DNA of 64,000 nt from Streptomyces sp. HUAS 15-9 (GCF_025642155.1 NZ_CP106798.1:1674001-1738000), one strand, 5' to 3'. Shown: positions 32,020-42,833, numbered from the stretch's first letter. The notes: generated by a model not told the origin, from the sequence alone. Made by a program: numbers and translations.

Positions 32020-33543
32020 TCAGCCGGTGCTTTCCAGTTTCTGGTCCTTCAGTAGGAACCATGCCGCCGTGGCTGTTGCCAGGAGGACTGCCGCTCCTGC
32101 GCCCGATGCCAGGTGCAGGCCGTGGACGAAGGAGTCACGGGCCGCCGCCAGGAGTTCCGCGGAGGTGTGGGCGGGGAGAGTCGTCGCCGTTTCCACCGCC
32201 GCGCCCAGTGACTCATGGGCCGCCTCCGGGGTGCCCGCCGGGCCGGTGAAGTCGCGGTAGACGCCCGTCACGATCGAGCCGAGCAGGGCGATGCCCAGGG
32301 CGGCGCCGAGTTCGTACGCCGTCTCGGAGACCGCGGAGGCGGCGCCCGCCTGGTCCTTGGGGACGCTGGAGAGGATCACGTCGGCGGTGACGGTGAAGGA
32401 GAAGCCCGCGCCCACTCCGACGACCAGGAGCGCTGCGCCCAGGACCGGATAGCCGGTCGACTGACCCAGCGTCGTGAGCACGGCGAGGGCGAGGCCGATC
32501 GCGCCGAGGCCGCCGGAGACCACGGCGCGTACCGAGAAGCGCCGGGCCGCGCGGCCCGCGACGAGACCGGCCGCCACCGCGCCGACCGCGGCGGGCAGTT
32601 CGGCCAGACCCGCCTCGAACGGGCGCCTGCCCTGCACGAGTTGCAGATACTGGGAGAGGAAGAACACCAGGCCGGACATGCCGAGAACGGTCAGCAGGTC
32701 GGCGAGGACCGCGCCGCTGAAACCCCGCTTGCGGAACAGCCGCATGTCCAGCAGGGGCGTGGGCATGGTGAGCTGGCGGTGGACGAAACCGTACAGCGCG
32801 GCGGCGCCCAGCAGGCCCACGACGAGCGTCGCAGGGGTGAAGCCGTGCGTGGCGGCCTCCTTGACGGCGTAGACGACGCCGATCATGCCGACCAGCGACA
32901 GCACGACGCTGATCAGGTCCCACGGGCCGGGGCTGGGGTTGCGGGACTCGGGCAGCGTCTTGATGCCGACGAGGACGAGGACCACCATCACCGGCAGGTT
33001 GATGAGGAAGACCGAGCCCCACCAGAAGTGTCCGAGGAGGAAGCCGCCCACGATCGGGCCCACGGCCGTGCCGGCGGAGGCGGTGGCGCCCCAGATGCCG
33101 ACCGCGAGGCTGCGCTCGCGCGGGTCGTGGAACAGGTTGCGGATCAGGGCGAGGGTGGCGGGCATCAGGGTCGCGCCCGCGACACCGAGCAGCGCCCGCG
33201 CCAGGATCATCAGCTCCGGTGTGGTGGCGTAGGCGTTGAGGACGGATATCGCGCCGAACACCGTGGCGCCGCCGAGCAGGATCCGCTTGCGGCCGATGCG
33301 GTCGCCGAGGCTGCCCATGGAGACCAGCAGTCCGGCGATGACGAAGGAGTAGACGTCACCGATCCACAGGAGCTGGGTGCCGGAGGGGTTGAGGTCCTCG
33401 CTGATGTAGGGGGTCGCGAGGCCGAGGACGGTCGCGTCGACGGCCACCAGCAGCACGGCCAGCACGAGGACGGAGAGCGCGAGCCAACGGCCCGGACGCC
33501 TCTCCGCCTCCGTCGTGACGGCCGGCTGCAGGGTGCTGGTCAT
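32020..33543 (-). CDS. MFS drug exporter of the DHA2 (EmrB/QacA) family
   Basis: A 507-residue permease with about 14 hydrophobic segments. Helix 1 contains LLVAVDATVLGLATPYISED, motif A follows helix 2 (GSLGDRIGRKRILLGGATVF), and LLGVAGATLMPATLALIRNL is the helix-5 type motif C region. It would expel hydrophobic or cationic drugs by proton antiport. Its ATG overlaps the stop of the upstream TetR gene (ATGA), so repressor and exporter are on one transcript and are likely induced together by the exported compound. Confidence 0.93.
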   Translation of the reverse strand: MTSTLQPAVTTEAERRPGRWLALSVLVLAVLLVAVDATVLGLATPYISEDLNPSGTQLLWIGDVYSFVIAGLLVSMGSLGDRIGRKRILLGGATVFGAISVLNAYATTPELMILARALLGVAGATLMPATLALIRNLFHDPRERSLAVGIWGATASAGTAVGPIVGGFLLGHFWWGSVFLINLPVMVVLVLVGIKTLPESRNPSPGPWDLISVVLSLVGMIGVVYAVKEAATHGFTPATLVVGLLGAAALYGFVHRQLTMPTPLLDMRLFRKRGFSGAVLADLLTVLGMSGLVFFLSQYLQLVQGRRPFEAGLAELPAAVGAVAAGLVAGRAARRFSVRAVVSGGLGAIGLALAVLTTLGQSTGYPVLGAALLVVGVGAGFSFTVTADVILSSVPKDQAGAASAVSETAYELGAALGIALLGSIVTGVYRDFTGPAGTPEAAHESLGAAVETATTLPAHTSAELLAAARDSFVHGLHLASGAGAAVLLATATAAWFLLKDQKLESTG

Positions 33544-34091
33544 GATTCCTCTCTTCGGAGTGCGCCACCGAGCAACAGCTCGGTGATCATGTGGGTGAAG
33601 TCCTTGGGGGCCACGCGGCCTTCCGCGACCGCCCAGGCGCCGGAGGCCATCAGGCCGTACAGCGCCTCGGTGAGCCAGGCCGGAGTGAGGTCGATACGGA
33701 ATTCGCCGCCGGCCTGGCCGCGCCGAAAGAGGGCGGCGACCCGGGCGTCGACGCGGGCCCAGCCCTCGTTCTGTTCCTCGCCCTCGAACAGCTGGTTCTC
33801 GGTGTAGAGGAAGGCGAGGAGTCCGGCGGCGGGCTCGATCGCCCGCACCAGGCGGCGTACGGCCTCGCTCGCGGGCCCCTCGTCGAGCCGGGCCGTCTCG
33901 AGCGCGGCCTCGCACTCCGCGATGCCGAGCGCCTCCAGCGCCCGCACGAGCGCGTCACGCCCGGCGAAGTGGCGGTGCAGCGTGGCCCGGCTGATCCCGG
34001 CCGCCTTGGCGACCTCGTCCATGGTGGCCGTGGCCTTACGGGTCAGCAGGGCCGCGGCGCTGCGCAGCACGTGGTCACGATCGAGAGCCAT
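33540..34091 (-). CDS. TetR-family repressor of the adjacent exporter
   Basis: A 183-residue TetR protein from ATG 34091. The HTH is RKATATMDEVAKAAGISRAT with LHRHFAGRDALVRALEALG, and the C-terminal ligand domain follows. A perfect palindrome lies 20 bp upstream of the start. The gene is translationally coupled to the exporter, so it most probably represses its own operon and releases it when the drug binds. Confidence 0.92.
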   Translation of the reverse strand: MALDRDHVLRSAAALLTRKATATMDEVAKAAGISRATLHRHFAGRDALVRALEALGIAECEAALETARLDEGPASEAVRRLVRAIEPAAGLLAFLYTENQLFEGEEQNEGWARVDARVAALFRRGQAGGEFRIDLTPAWLTEALYGLMASGAWAVAEGRVAPKDFTHMITELLLGGALRREES

Positions 34092-34110
34092 GAGACAAGA
34101 GTAGCCCACA

Positions 34111-34128
34111 TGAGACATTCATGTCTCA
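34111..34128. promoter_or_regulatory. TetR operator palindrome
   Basis: TGAGACATTCATGTCTCA has perfect 8-bp arms around TC. A further half-site TGAGACA overlaps the start region at 34091-34097. Position and symmetry fit autoregulation of the TetR-exporter operon. Confidence 0.75.
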
Positions 34129-34174
34129 CGATAGGCATGTGCGACTCATCGTCGCTGGTCGGTGGGCGTGCCCC

Positions 34175-34245
34175 GTCAGCGCCGGGGCACGGGCGAGTCC
34201 GTCAGCGCAAGGGCACGGAGGTATCCGTCAGTGCCAGGGCAACTG
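34175..34245. repeat. Three imperfect 26-bp tandem repeats at the end of the aldo/keto reductase gene
   Basis: Copies begin GTCAGCGCCGGGGCACG (34175), GTCAGCGCAAGGGCACG (34201) and GTCAGTGCCAGGGCAAC (34227). The last copy contains the gene's stop codon, so the gene tail seems to have been duplicated downstream. Confidence 0.65.
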
Positions 34246-35199
34246 CCCGCGCCGCTCCCAGTACGCGGCCGGCTCCTCGACGAGGGCCGCGAGCCGCTCC
34301 AGCTGGTCCTCGTCGAGGTCGACAACCGCGGCGTGCAGGTTGGAGGCGAGCTGGCTGGTGGTCGCGGCGCCGGAGAGGGCGATCCCGGCCCACGGTCGGC
34401 GCAGGATCAGGGCGAGGGCCACGGCGTCGCAGCCGAGGGAGGTCTCCGCGGCCACGGCCTTCAGCGCGTCCGGTGCATGGGGCTCCGCGAGCCGCCCGTT
34501 GGCCATGCCCTCCTTGACGATCACCGTGAGCCCGGCGTCATGGGCCTCGGCGAGGGCGGGGCCGGCCGAGGTCTCCAGGGCGTTGAACGTCGACTGGACG
34601 GTACGGAAGAGGGGCTCGCCGTCGACGGTCACGGCGAGGGCGGCCCGGATGGCGTCGGCCTGAGCGGGGCCGCTGGTGGAGAAGCCGATGGTGACCCCCT
34701 CGGCGGCGGCCTGGGCGAGCCGGCTGTGGAGTTCCTTGTCGGTGAGGGCCGGGCTGTCCGGGGTGACCGAGTGGATCTGGTAGAGGTCGAGGCGGTCGCC
34801 GAGCAGTTCGTCGGTCTCGGCGCGCTGCCGCTCGTACGTGGCGAGGCTGTGGTCCTTGACCTCGTGCCGCTCCGCGTCGGTGGTCCAGCCTGCGGTGTAG
34901 GTGTAGCCCCACTTGCTGCCGACGACGATGTCGTCGATGTCGGGGCGGGCATTCAGCCAGTCGGCGAGGAACTCCTCGGAGCGGCCGTAGGAACGGGCGA
35001 CGTCGAAGTAGCGGACGCCCTGGGCGTAGGCGGCGTCGAGGAGTTCGTGGGTGCGGGTGCGCAGCGTTCCGACGCTGCGGTCCTCGCCCAGGTCGTGGTC
35101 CCGGCCGAGGTTGATGTAGCCGGGGCGTCCGACGGCGGCGAGACCGAGTCCGATGTGGCAGGTCGGGGTCGTTGCTGAGGCCAGTCGCGCGAAGGGCAT
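34228..35199 (-). CDS. Aldo/keto reductase
   Basis: A 323-residue TIM-barrel oxidoreductase. The catalytic tetrad is visible: Asp and Tyr in GVRYFDVARSYGRSEEF, Lys in DIVVGSKWGYTYTAG, and His in DRLDLYQIHSVTPDSP. The C-terminal cofactor region is AGIALSGAATTSQLASNLHA. It reduces carbonyls with NADPH; the physiological substrate is unknown. It is monocistronic, between the TetR gene and argH. Confidence 0.9.
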   Translation of the reverse strand: MPFARLASATTPTCHIGLGLAAVGRPGYINLGRDHDLGEDRSVGTLRTRTHELLDAAYAQGVRYFDVARSYGRSEEFLADWLNARPDIDDIVVGSKWGYTYTAGWTTDAERHEVKDHSLATYERQRAETDELLGDRLDLYQIHSVTPDSPALTDKELHSRLAQAAAEGVTIGFSTSGPAQADAIRAALAVTVDGEPLFRTVQSTFNALETSAGPALAEAHDAGLTVIVKEGMANGRLAEPHAPDALKAVAAETSLGCDAVALALILRRPWAGIALSGAATTSQLASNLHAAVVDLDEDQLERLAALVEEPAAYWERRGQLPWH

Positions 35200-35299
35200 C
35201 GCGGGCTCCGTTCGATCGCTCCGTTACGGCTTGCGACCAACGTAACCTGCGATGACCCTCGGCTCCTGCACAGGCCCGATTCCTGCTGGGCCGTCGCTC

Positions 35300-36799
<1,500 letters not shown>

Positions 36800-36826
36800 T
36801 TACTGCCTGCGCGAGGTCGCGTCGGG

Positions 36827-38023
36827 CTACGCCCGCGATTGACGCTGCGCCGCGATCTTCGAGGACATGCTGTAGATGTCGATGAAGCCCTTGGCCGCGG
36901 CCTGGTCGAAGGTGTCGCCCGTGTCGTAGGTGGCGAGGTTGAAGTCGTACAGCGACGACTCGGAGCGCCGGCCGGTGACGACGGCGCGGCCGCCGTGCAG
37001 GGTCATCCGGATGTCGCCGTCGACGTGCTGGTTGGCCTCGGCGATGAAGCCGTCGAGGGCGCGCTTGAGCGGGGAGAACCACTGGCCGTCGTAGACCAGT
37101 TCGCCCCAGCGCTGCTCCACCTGCCGCTTGTAGCGGGCGAGTTCACGCTCGACGGTGACGTTCTCCAGTTCCTGGTGGGCCGTGATGAGCGCGATGGCGC
37201 CCGGTGCCTCGTACACCTCACGGGACTTGATGCCCACAAGCCGGTCCTCGACCATGTCGATCCGGCCGATGCCCTGGGCGCCGGCGCGCTCGTTGAGCTG
37301 CTGGATCGCCTGGAGGACGGTGACGGCCTTGCCGTCGACGGCGACGGGGACGCCGTGCTCGAAGGTGATGATCACCTCGTCGGCCTCGCGGGGCTCGGCC
37401 GGGTTGGAGGTGTACTCGTAGATGTCCTCGATCGGGCCGTTCCAGATGTCCTCCAGGAAGCCCGTCTCGACCGCGCGCCCGAAGACGTTCTGGTCGATGG
37501 AGTACGGGGACTTCTTGGTGGTGGCGATCGGGAGCCGCTTGGCCTCGCAGAAAGCGATCGCCTTGTCCCGGGTCATCGCGTAGTCGCGGACCGGGGCGAT
37601 GCACTTGAGATCGGGGGCGAGGGCGACGATGCCGGCCTCGAAGCGGACCTGGTCGTTGCCCTTGCCGGTGCAGCCGTGGGCGACCGTGGTGGCGCCGTGT
37701 TTCCGGGCGGCGGCGACGAGGTGCTTGACGATCGCGGGCCGGGACAGGGCGGAGACCAGCGGGTAGCGGTCCATGTAGAGGGCGTTGGCCTTGATCGCCG
37801 GGAGGCAGTACTCGTCGGCGAACTCGTCCTTGGCGTCCGCGACCTCGGCCTCCACGGCGCCGCACGCGAGCGCGCGCTTGCGGATGACGTCCAGGTCCTC
37901 GCCGCCCTGACCGACATCGACCGCGACCGCGATGACCTCGGCGCCCGTCTCCTCGGCGATCCAGCCGATGGCGACGGAGGTGTCCAGACCGCCCGAGTAG
38001 GCGAGTACGACGCGCTCGGTCAC
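36827..38023 (-). CDS. argG: Argininosuccinate synthase
   Basis: A 398-residue enzyme from a GTG at 38023. The ATP pyrophosphatase P-loop is [18 protein letters not shown]. Further conserved: [36 protein letters not shown] and [13 protein letters not shown]. It joins citrulline and aspartate using ATP. ARG-box-like sequences lie 27-63 bp upstream. In some Streptomyces argG lies far from argH; here they are adjacent. Confidence 0.97.
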   Translation of the reverse strand: MTERVVLAYSGGLDTSVAIGWIAEETGAEVIAVAVDVGQGGEDLDVIRKRALACGAVEAEVADAKDEFADEYCLPAIKANALYMDRYPLVSALSRPAIVKHLVAAARKHGATTVAHGCTGKGNDQVRFEAGIVALAPDLKCIAPVRDYAMTRDKAIAFCEAKRLPIATTKKSPYSIDQNVFGRAVETGFLEDIWNGPIEDIYEYTSNPAEPREADEVIITFEHGVPVAVDGKAVTVLQAIQQLNERAGAQGIGRIDMVEDRLVGIKSREVYEAPGAIALITAHQELENVTVERELARYKRQVEQRWGELVYDGQWFSPLKRALDGFIAEANQHVDGDIRMTLHGGRAVVTGRRSESSLYDFNLATYDTGDTFDQAAAKGFIDIYSMSSKIAAQRQSRA

Positions 38024-38049
38024 TGGTTTCTCCTCACGTGCATTACCGA

Positions 38050-38086
38050 CATGCATGAGTATGCAGCGCTCTGCATGATTCGTCAA
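38050..38086. promoter_or_regulatory. ARG-box-like ArgR sites upstream of argG
   Basis: Two adjacent TGCA-containing near-palindromes, CATGCATGAGTATGCAG (38050-38066) and CTCTGCATGATTCGTCAA (38070-38087), lie just upstream of the argG start. This matches the usual tandem 18-bp ArgR operator arrangement. Confidence 0.55.
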
Positions 38087-38209
38087 TCGGCGAGCCCGTC
38101 GAGAGAGTTTCGAAGAGATGTTGAACAGATGAAACCGCTTTCTCGTACTCACCCCTGAACGCCGACGCCGCGTTCGCACACCCACTCCTGACCCAAGTGA
38201 GGCATCCGC

Positions 38210-39085
38210 ATGTCCAGGGCTCTTCCGAAGTACAACAAGCGTCGCGTGGCCGTCATCGGTGGCGCTGCCGCCGTTGCGCTGTCCGGCGCGGTGATCGCCG
38301 GCTCCGCCCTCGCCGGGACGCCTTCCAAGAGCAACAGCGCCACGAACGCCCGCACCCTCGCGAGCCCCGGCACGATCACCTGCCCGGACGTGGCCTCGAA
38401 GCTCCCGGCGATCCCCGCGTCCGCCAAGGCCGAGGTCGACCGCAACCTCGCCCTGCTCCAGACCCAGATCCAGGAAGCCAACAAGCGCCTGGTCGACACC
38501 GTGGGCCAGGGCGGCCCGAACTTCGTCAACAACGCCATCCTCGGCCCCCTCAAGGACAAGCGCGTGGCGACCGTCAACCGCATCGCCACGGCGATCGGGC
38601 GTACGGCCGCCAAGCCGACCGGCCTGGACGCGCTGGCACCGTGCACGCTGAACGCGGGCGGCGCGAACACGGGCTCCAACGCAGGCGCGAACACGGGTAC
38701 CAACACGGGCGGTGGCGCCGCGGGCAACCAGGCGACGGCCACCCCGGGCGCGCAGCGGTCCACCGGCGGCACGAACAACGCCAACGCCGCCGTGGGCACG
38801 ATCAGCTGCCCGGACGTGGCCTCGAAGCTCCCGGCGATCCCCGCGTCCGCCAAGGCCGAGGTCGACCGCAACCTCGCCCTGCTCCAGACCCAGATCCAGG
38901 AAGCCAACAAGCGCCTGGTCGACACCGTGGGCCAGGGCGGCCCGAACTTCGTCAACAACGCCATCCTCAGCCCCCTCAAGGGCAAGCGCGCCTCGACGAT
39001 CGACCGCATCGCCATCTCCATCGGCCGTACGGCCGCCAAGCCGACGGGCCTCGACTCCCTGGCCGCCTGCACGCTCACGAAGTGA
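38210..39085 (+). CDS. Secreted protein with two near-identical Cys-bracketed repeats
   Basis: A 291-residue protein. The signal peptide of about 36 residues has a basic start [18 protein letters not shown] and ends near ALAG. Two ~90-residue modules (about 56-148 and 198-290) each run from a [20 protein letters not shown] block to a closing CTL, with Cys58/145 and Cys200/287 both 87 apart, likely disulfides. Between them is an Asn/Gly/Thr-rich linker. Each module looks helical. 162 bp of the two modules are identical at the DNA level. No family is recognised; a cell-envelope or extracellular role is inferred. It is divergent from argG. Confidence 0.8.
   Translation: MSRALPKYNKRRVAVIGGAAAVALSGAVIAGSALAGTPSKSNSATNARTLASPGTITCPDVASKLPAIPASAKAEVDRNLALLQTQIQEANKRLVDTVGQGGPNFVNNAILGPLKDKRVATVNRIATAIGRTAAKPTGLDALAPCTLNAGGANTGSNAGANTGTNTGGGAAGNQATATPGAQRSTGGTNNANAAVGTISCPDVASKLPAIPASAKAEVDRNLALLQTQIQEANKRLVDTVGQGGPNFVNNAILSPLKGKRASTIDRIAISIGRTAAKPTGLDSLAACTLTK
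38381..38542 (+). repeat. Intragenic repeat, copy 1 (162 bp, identical to copy 2)
   Basis: Identical base for base, by eye, to 38807-38968, at an offset of 426 bp. Beyond the end, similarity continues with scattered changes. Confidence 0.9.
38807..38968 (+). repeat. Intragenic repeat, copy 2
   Basis: Second copy of the 162-bp block at 38381-38542, including all synonymous positions. Confidence 0.9.
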
Positions 39086-39099
39086 GGTGACAGGCCTCT

Positions 39100-39136
39100 G
39101 TGGCCGCCCCGTGCTCCCTCCGGCCGGGGCGGCCAC
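39100..39136 (+). terminator. Terminator after the repeat-protein gene
   Basis: GTGGCCGCCCCG / CGGGGCGGCCAC, a 12-bp stem with a 13-nt loop, 15 bp after the stop codon. Confidence 0.75.
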
Positions 39137-39220
39137 GGTGGGCCGACCACCGCCGGAGCGCGATCAGTGACCCGGCAAATCCTTAGACAGCCGAAACGGC
39201 TCTCCCGATAATCGTTGGCC

Positions 39221-39808
39221 ATGGGAAAGACCTATGAGCGCATCGACGGCAGGCTCCGCACGTTCATCGAGGAACAGCCCCTCTTCTTCACCGCGACCGC
39301 GCCCCTGTCCGGCGACGGCACGGTCAACCTCTCCCCCAAGGGCCTCAAGGGCTCCTTCGCGGTGCTCGACGAGCACACCGTGGCGTATCTGGACTTCGCC
39401 GGGTCCAACGCGGAGACCATCGCGCATCTGCGGGAGAACGGCCGGATCACCCTGATGTGGTGCGCCTTCCAGGGCCCGCCGAACATCGTGCGGGTGCACG
39501 GGCGGGGCGAGGCCGTCTTCCGTGACGACGCCCGGTTCGGGGAACTGCTGTCCCGCTTCCCCGGCATCGACCCCACCCCGCACGGCCTGCGCGCGATCAT
39601 CGTCGTACACGCCGAACTTGTCCGGGACACCTGTGGATACGCGGTGCCCTTCATGACCTACGACGCGGACCGCGATCTGCATGGAAAGCGCTTCGCGCGC
39701 GAGGACGACGCATCGCTGAGCGACTACTTCCAGGGGAAGGAACACGTGGCGACTAGCCTGGATGGCCTACCAGGGCTGCCGCTGCCGCTCCCGCCCTCTA
39801 CCGTCTGA
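39221..39808 (+). CDS. Pyridoxamine 5'-phosphate oxidase-family flavoprotein
   Basis: A 195-residue split-barrel protein: MGKTYERIDGRLRTFIEEQP, FFTATAPLSGDGTVNLSPKG, AETIAHLRENGRITLMWCAF and NIVRVHGRGEAVFRD. The combination of NLSPKG and the HLRENGR strand fits FMN- or F420-binding members of this fold. The exact reaction is unknown. The start is ATG 39221 or the TTG six bases earlier; no strong ribosome site is seen for either. It is 3 bp from the following transpeptidase-like gene. Confidence 0.85.
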   Translation: MGKTYERIDGRLRTFIEEQPLFFTATAPLSGDGTVNLSPKGLKGSFAVLDEHTVAYLDFAGSNAETIAHLRENGRITLMWCAFQGPPNIVRVHGRGEAVFRDDARFGELLSRFPGIDPTPHGLRAIIVVHAELVRDTCGYAVPFMTYDADRDLHGKRFAREDDASLSDYFQGKEHVATSLDGLPGLPLPLPPSTV

Positions 39809-39811
39809 GCC

Positions 39812-40513
39812 ATGCGCCCCGGTGTCGTGGTCACCCTCGCCTCCCTGTCCCTCCTCACGCTCGGCTTCGCACCGACCGGTGCGTCCGCCCCGCTGCCCGC
39901 CCTGATGGCGGACACCGGGGGCGGCACCCAGCTGATCACGGCTCAGGCGGCGGGCACCGCCTCGACGTCGGGCACGGTCACCTGGTGGGACCTGCGGAGC
40001 GGACAGTGGGTGCAGGCGGGTTCGGCACCGGCCCGCTTCGGCGCGAGGGGGCTCGCCGAGGGGGCGTCGCGCAAGCAGGGCACGTACACGACGCCGACGG
40101 GGCTGTACGACCTGCCGTTCGGATTCGGCATCGCCGCGGCCCCGAGCGGTACGTCCGTCACCTACCGGCCGGTGCACGAGAACTCGTGGTGGTGCCAGGA
40201 CAACGCGTCGCGCTCGTACAACCGCTGGACCGAACCCCTCCCGGCCGACTGCCGCGCCTCCGAGTCCGAGCACCTCGTCTCGTACGCCGGTCAGTACGCC
40301 CACGCGCTCGTCATCGGCTTCAACTACGCGCGTCCGGTGCGCGGGCGGGGAGCCGGGATCTTCCTGCACATCAACGGGAGCGGGGCCACGGCGGGTTGTG
40401 TGTCGGTGCCGGCGGACGCGATGCGGCGCATCCTGAAGTGGGCCGACCCGAAGGCGCGTCCGCACATCGCGATCGGCACGACGGCCGGGACGACGGCGAT
40501 CACCCGGTACTGA
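39812..40513 (+). CDS. Secreted L,D-transpeptidase-like (YkuD) protein
   Basis: A 233-residue protein with a signal peptide (VVVTLASLSLLTLGFAPTGA). The YkuD catalytic motif is FLHINGSGATAGCVSVPADA, with the His and the nucleophilic Cys, preceded by KQGTYTTPTGLYDLPFGFG. These enzymes cross-link or trim peptidoglycan stem peptides outside the membrane. It starts three bases after the previous gene. Its 3' end overlaps the end of the convergent histidine-kinase gene by 14 bp. Confidence 0.87.
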   Translation: MRPGVVVTLASLSLLTLGFAPTGASAPLPALMADTGGGTQLITAQAAGTASTSGTVTWWDLRSGQWVQAGSAPARFGARGLAEGASRKQGTYTTPTGLYDLPFGFGIAAAPSGTSVTYRPVHENSWWCQDNASRSYNRWTEPLPADCRASESEHLVSYAGQYAHALVIGFNYARPVRGRGAGIFLHINGSGATAGCVSVPADAMRRILKWADPKARPHIAIGTTAGTTAITRY

Positions 40514-42002
40514 GCGCCACCGGCAGCCGCACCGAGAACGTCGTCGCCCCGGGGCGGCTCTCCAGGCCCACGCTCCCCCCGTGCGCCTCCACCACCGCCG
40601 CCACGATCGACAGACCCAGTCCGGCGCCGCCGCCCGAGGCGTCCGTACGACGGCGGTGCTCGGCCCGGGTGAAGCGTTCGAAGACGCCGGGCTGGACGTC
40701 CTCGGGGATGCCGGGGCCGTCGTCGTGGACCTTCAGGGTCGACGTCCTGCTGCCGTCCGTGTCGCCCTCCGTCTCCAGGGACACCGTCACCTTTGTGCCG
40801 ACAGGTGTGTGCAAACGCGCGTTGGCCAACAGGTTGGCCAAGACCTGTTGGAGACGATGCGCATCGCCGGTCACCGTCACCGGCTCCTCCGGCAGCTCCA
40901 GCGTCCAGCGGTGATCGGGGCCGGCCGCGCTGGCGTCCGTGACGGCGTCCAGGACCAGGTGCGTGAGGTCTACGGGGCGGCGCTCCAGCGGGCGGCCCGC
41001 GTCCAGGCGGGCGAGCAGCAGCAGGTCGTCGACCATCTCGCCCATCCGGGAGGACTCGGCGGCGATCCGCTCCAGGGCCCGGGTCACCTCCGGCGGGACG
41101 GGCCCGGGGTGCAGCAGGGCGAGTTCCGCGTGGCCGCGGACCGAGGCGACCGGGGTACGCAGCTCATGGCTGGCGTCGGCGGCGAAGGTGCGCAGCCGCT
41201 CCTCACTGGCATGCCGCTTGGTCAGCGCGTCCTCGACATGGCCCAGCATGCGGTTGAAGGCGGCGGCGACACGGCCCACCTCGCCGCGCGGGTCGGCCTC
41301 GGGGGCCCGGGGCGGCAGCGCCACCTCGCCACTGGCCAGCGGGAGCTCGCTGACCCGGGTGGCGGTCGCCGCGACCCGGCTGAGCGGACGCAGCGACCAG
41401 CGGACCCACAGCGCCCCGCTGACGCCCGCGACGGCCAGGGCCAGGCCGAAGACGATCGCGGCGAGCAGTTCCAGCCGGTGCACGGTGGCCTCCACCGGCT
41501 CCAGCGGCAGGCCGACGACCAGCACATCGCGGTCCAGGCCCCGGGACGCCACGACCCGGTAGTCGTCCAGGGCGGACAGGTGGACGGTGTGGGCCCTGCC
41601 GTCGACCGGTACCGCCGCCAGCCGCTTCTGGTCCGTGCCGGTCAGATCCACGCTCAGGTCCACGGCCAGGTCCCCGGAGCGGACCAGTCCCTTGTTGGTG
41701 ACCTCGCCGTTCACCAGGCGGGCGCCGAAGGTGCCCGTGGCCTGTCTGCGGGTGTCGCCGTGCTCGTCCCCGTCGTGATCGTCCGGCAGCCGGCCGCTGT
41801 GCTCCAGACTCGCCGGGAACCGGTTGCCGACCTGGACGAGCTGTTCGTCGAGGCGCTGTGTGAGGAAGCCGCTGAGCCCGACCACCGCGGCCAGCCCGAC
41901 CGCCGCGCAGCTCACCGCCAGCAGCACCACCAGGCCCACGGTGAGCCGGGCCCGCAGGGTACGCGGCCGGGGCAGGCGCCGTAGCCACCTCGGGAGTCTC
42001 AC
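40500..42002 (-). CDS. Sensor histidine kinase
   Basis: A 500-residue kinase: short basic start, helix 1 (LTVGLVVLLAVSCAAVGLAA), an extracytoplasmic domain of about 125 residues, and helix 2 (LAAIVFGLALAVAGVSGALW). Then HAMP; DHp with the H-box FAADASHELRTPVASVRGHA; and the ATP domain with N-box VLANLLANARLHTP, VHDDGPGIPEDVQPGVFERF and GGGAGLGLSIVAAVVEAHG. Its GTG start overlaps the stop of the response regulator (GTGA). The outer domain may sense redox state or the metal status handled by the divergent flavin operon (inferred from context). Confidence 0.93.
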   Translation of the reverse strand: MRLPRWLRRLPRPRTLRARLTVGLVVLLAVSCAAVGLAAVVGLSGFLTQRLDEQLVQVGNRFPASLEHSGRLPDDHDGDEHGDTRRQATGTFGARLVNGEVTNKGLVRSGDLAVDLSVDLTGTDQKRLAAVPVDGRAHTVHLSALDDYRVVASRGLDRDVLVVGLPLEPVEATVHRLELLAAIVFGLALAVAGVSGALWVRWSLRPLSRVAATATRVSELPLASGEVALPPRAPEADPRGEVGRVAAAFNRMLGHVEDALTKRHASEERLRTFAADASHELRTPVASVRGHAELALLHPGPVPPEVTRALERIAAESSRMGEMVDDLLLLARLDAGRPLERRPVDLTHLVLDAVTDASAAGPDHRWTLELPEEPVTVTGDAHRLQQVLANLLANARLHTPVGTKVTVSLETEGDTDGSRTSTLKVHDDGPGIPEDVQPGVFERFTRAEHRRRTDASGGGAGLGLSIVAAVVEAHGGSVGLESRPGATTFSVRLPVALSTG

Positions 42003-42748
42003 CTGGTCACCGGCTTCAGCACGTACCCGGCCCCGCGCACGGTGTGGATCATGGGCTCGCGGCCCGCGTCCACCTTCTTGCGCAGATACGAGATGTACAG
42101 CTCGACGACATGGGCACGGCCGCCGAAGTCGTACGACCACACCCGGTCGAGGATCTGCGCCTTGCTGAGCACCCGGCGCGGATTGCGCATCAGGAAGCGC
42201 AGGAGCTCGAACTCGGTCGGGGACAGTTCGATCAGTTCTCCGGCCCGGGTCACCTCGCGGGCCTCCTCGTCCATGACCAGGTCGCCGACGGCCAGCCGCG
42301 GCCCCTCCTCCTGCTGCCGGGCCATGCCCGCCCGCCGCAGCAGTCCGCGCAGCCGGGCGACGACCTCCTCCAGGCTGAACGGCTTGGTGACGTAGTCGTC
42401 ACCGCCCGCGGTGATCCCCGCGATCCGGTCCTCGACCGCGTCCCGGGCGGTGAGGAAGAGCACACAGACGTCCGGCTTCACCTCGTGCAGCGAGCGCAGC
42501 ACGGCGAAGCCGTCGGTGTCGGGGAGCATCACGTCCAGGACCACCGCGTCGGGCAGCAGCTCGCGTGCCGCGGTCACCGCGCCGGCGCCGTCGCCGGCCG
42601 CGCGCACCTCCCAGCCCTCGTAGCGCAGGGCGCCGGTGAGCACCTCGGCGAGGTCCGGGTCGTCGTCGACGACGAGGACACGCAGCGGGGTGCCGTCGGG
42701 CCGGGTGAGGGCGGGCCGGCCGGAGCGGGTCGTGTTCATCGCGTTCAT
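41999..42748 (-). CDS. OmpR-family response regulator
   Basis: A 249-residue regulator. The receiver has RVLVVDDDPDLAEVLTGAL, phospho-acceptor Asp in PDAVVLDVMLPDTDGFAVL, and Lys in DDYVTKPFSLEEVVARLR. The winged helix ends YISYLRKKVDAGREPMIHTV and GAGYVLKP. It starts ATG at 42748 or 42739. It is transcribed away from the flavin-reductase operon, with 11-bp-spaced CTCAGAG repeats in the 160-bp intergenic region. It therefore probably controls both directions. Confidence 0.93.
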   Translation of the reverse strand: MNAMNTTRSGRPALTRPDGTPLRVLVVDDDPDLAEVLTGALRYEGWEVRAAGDGAGAVTAARELLPDAVVLDVMLPDTDGFAVLRSLHEVKPDVCVLFLTARDAVEDRIAGITAGGDDYVTKPFSLEEVVARLRGLLRRAGMARQQEEGPRLAVGDLVMDEEAREVTRAGELIELSPTEFELLRFLMRNPRRVLSKAQILDRVWSYDFGGRAHVVELYISYLRKKVDAGREPMIHTVRGAGYVLKPVTR

Positions 42749-42833
42749 CGCGTCTACAGCATCGCTCCTCCCGGCGGCCGCGGGTGACCCCTGTGGCTCT
42801 GAGTTTCCTGTGAGTGGGCCCACAGGGCGCCGT

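Noticed and set aside
34175..34245. Possible CRISPR array
   Set aside because: Repeats are adjacent without unique spacers, imperfect, only three copies, and no cas genes are near.
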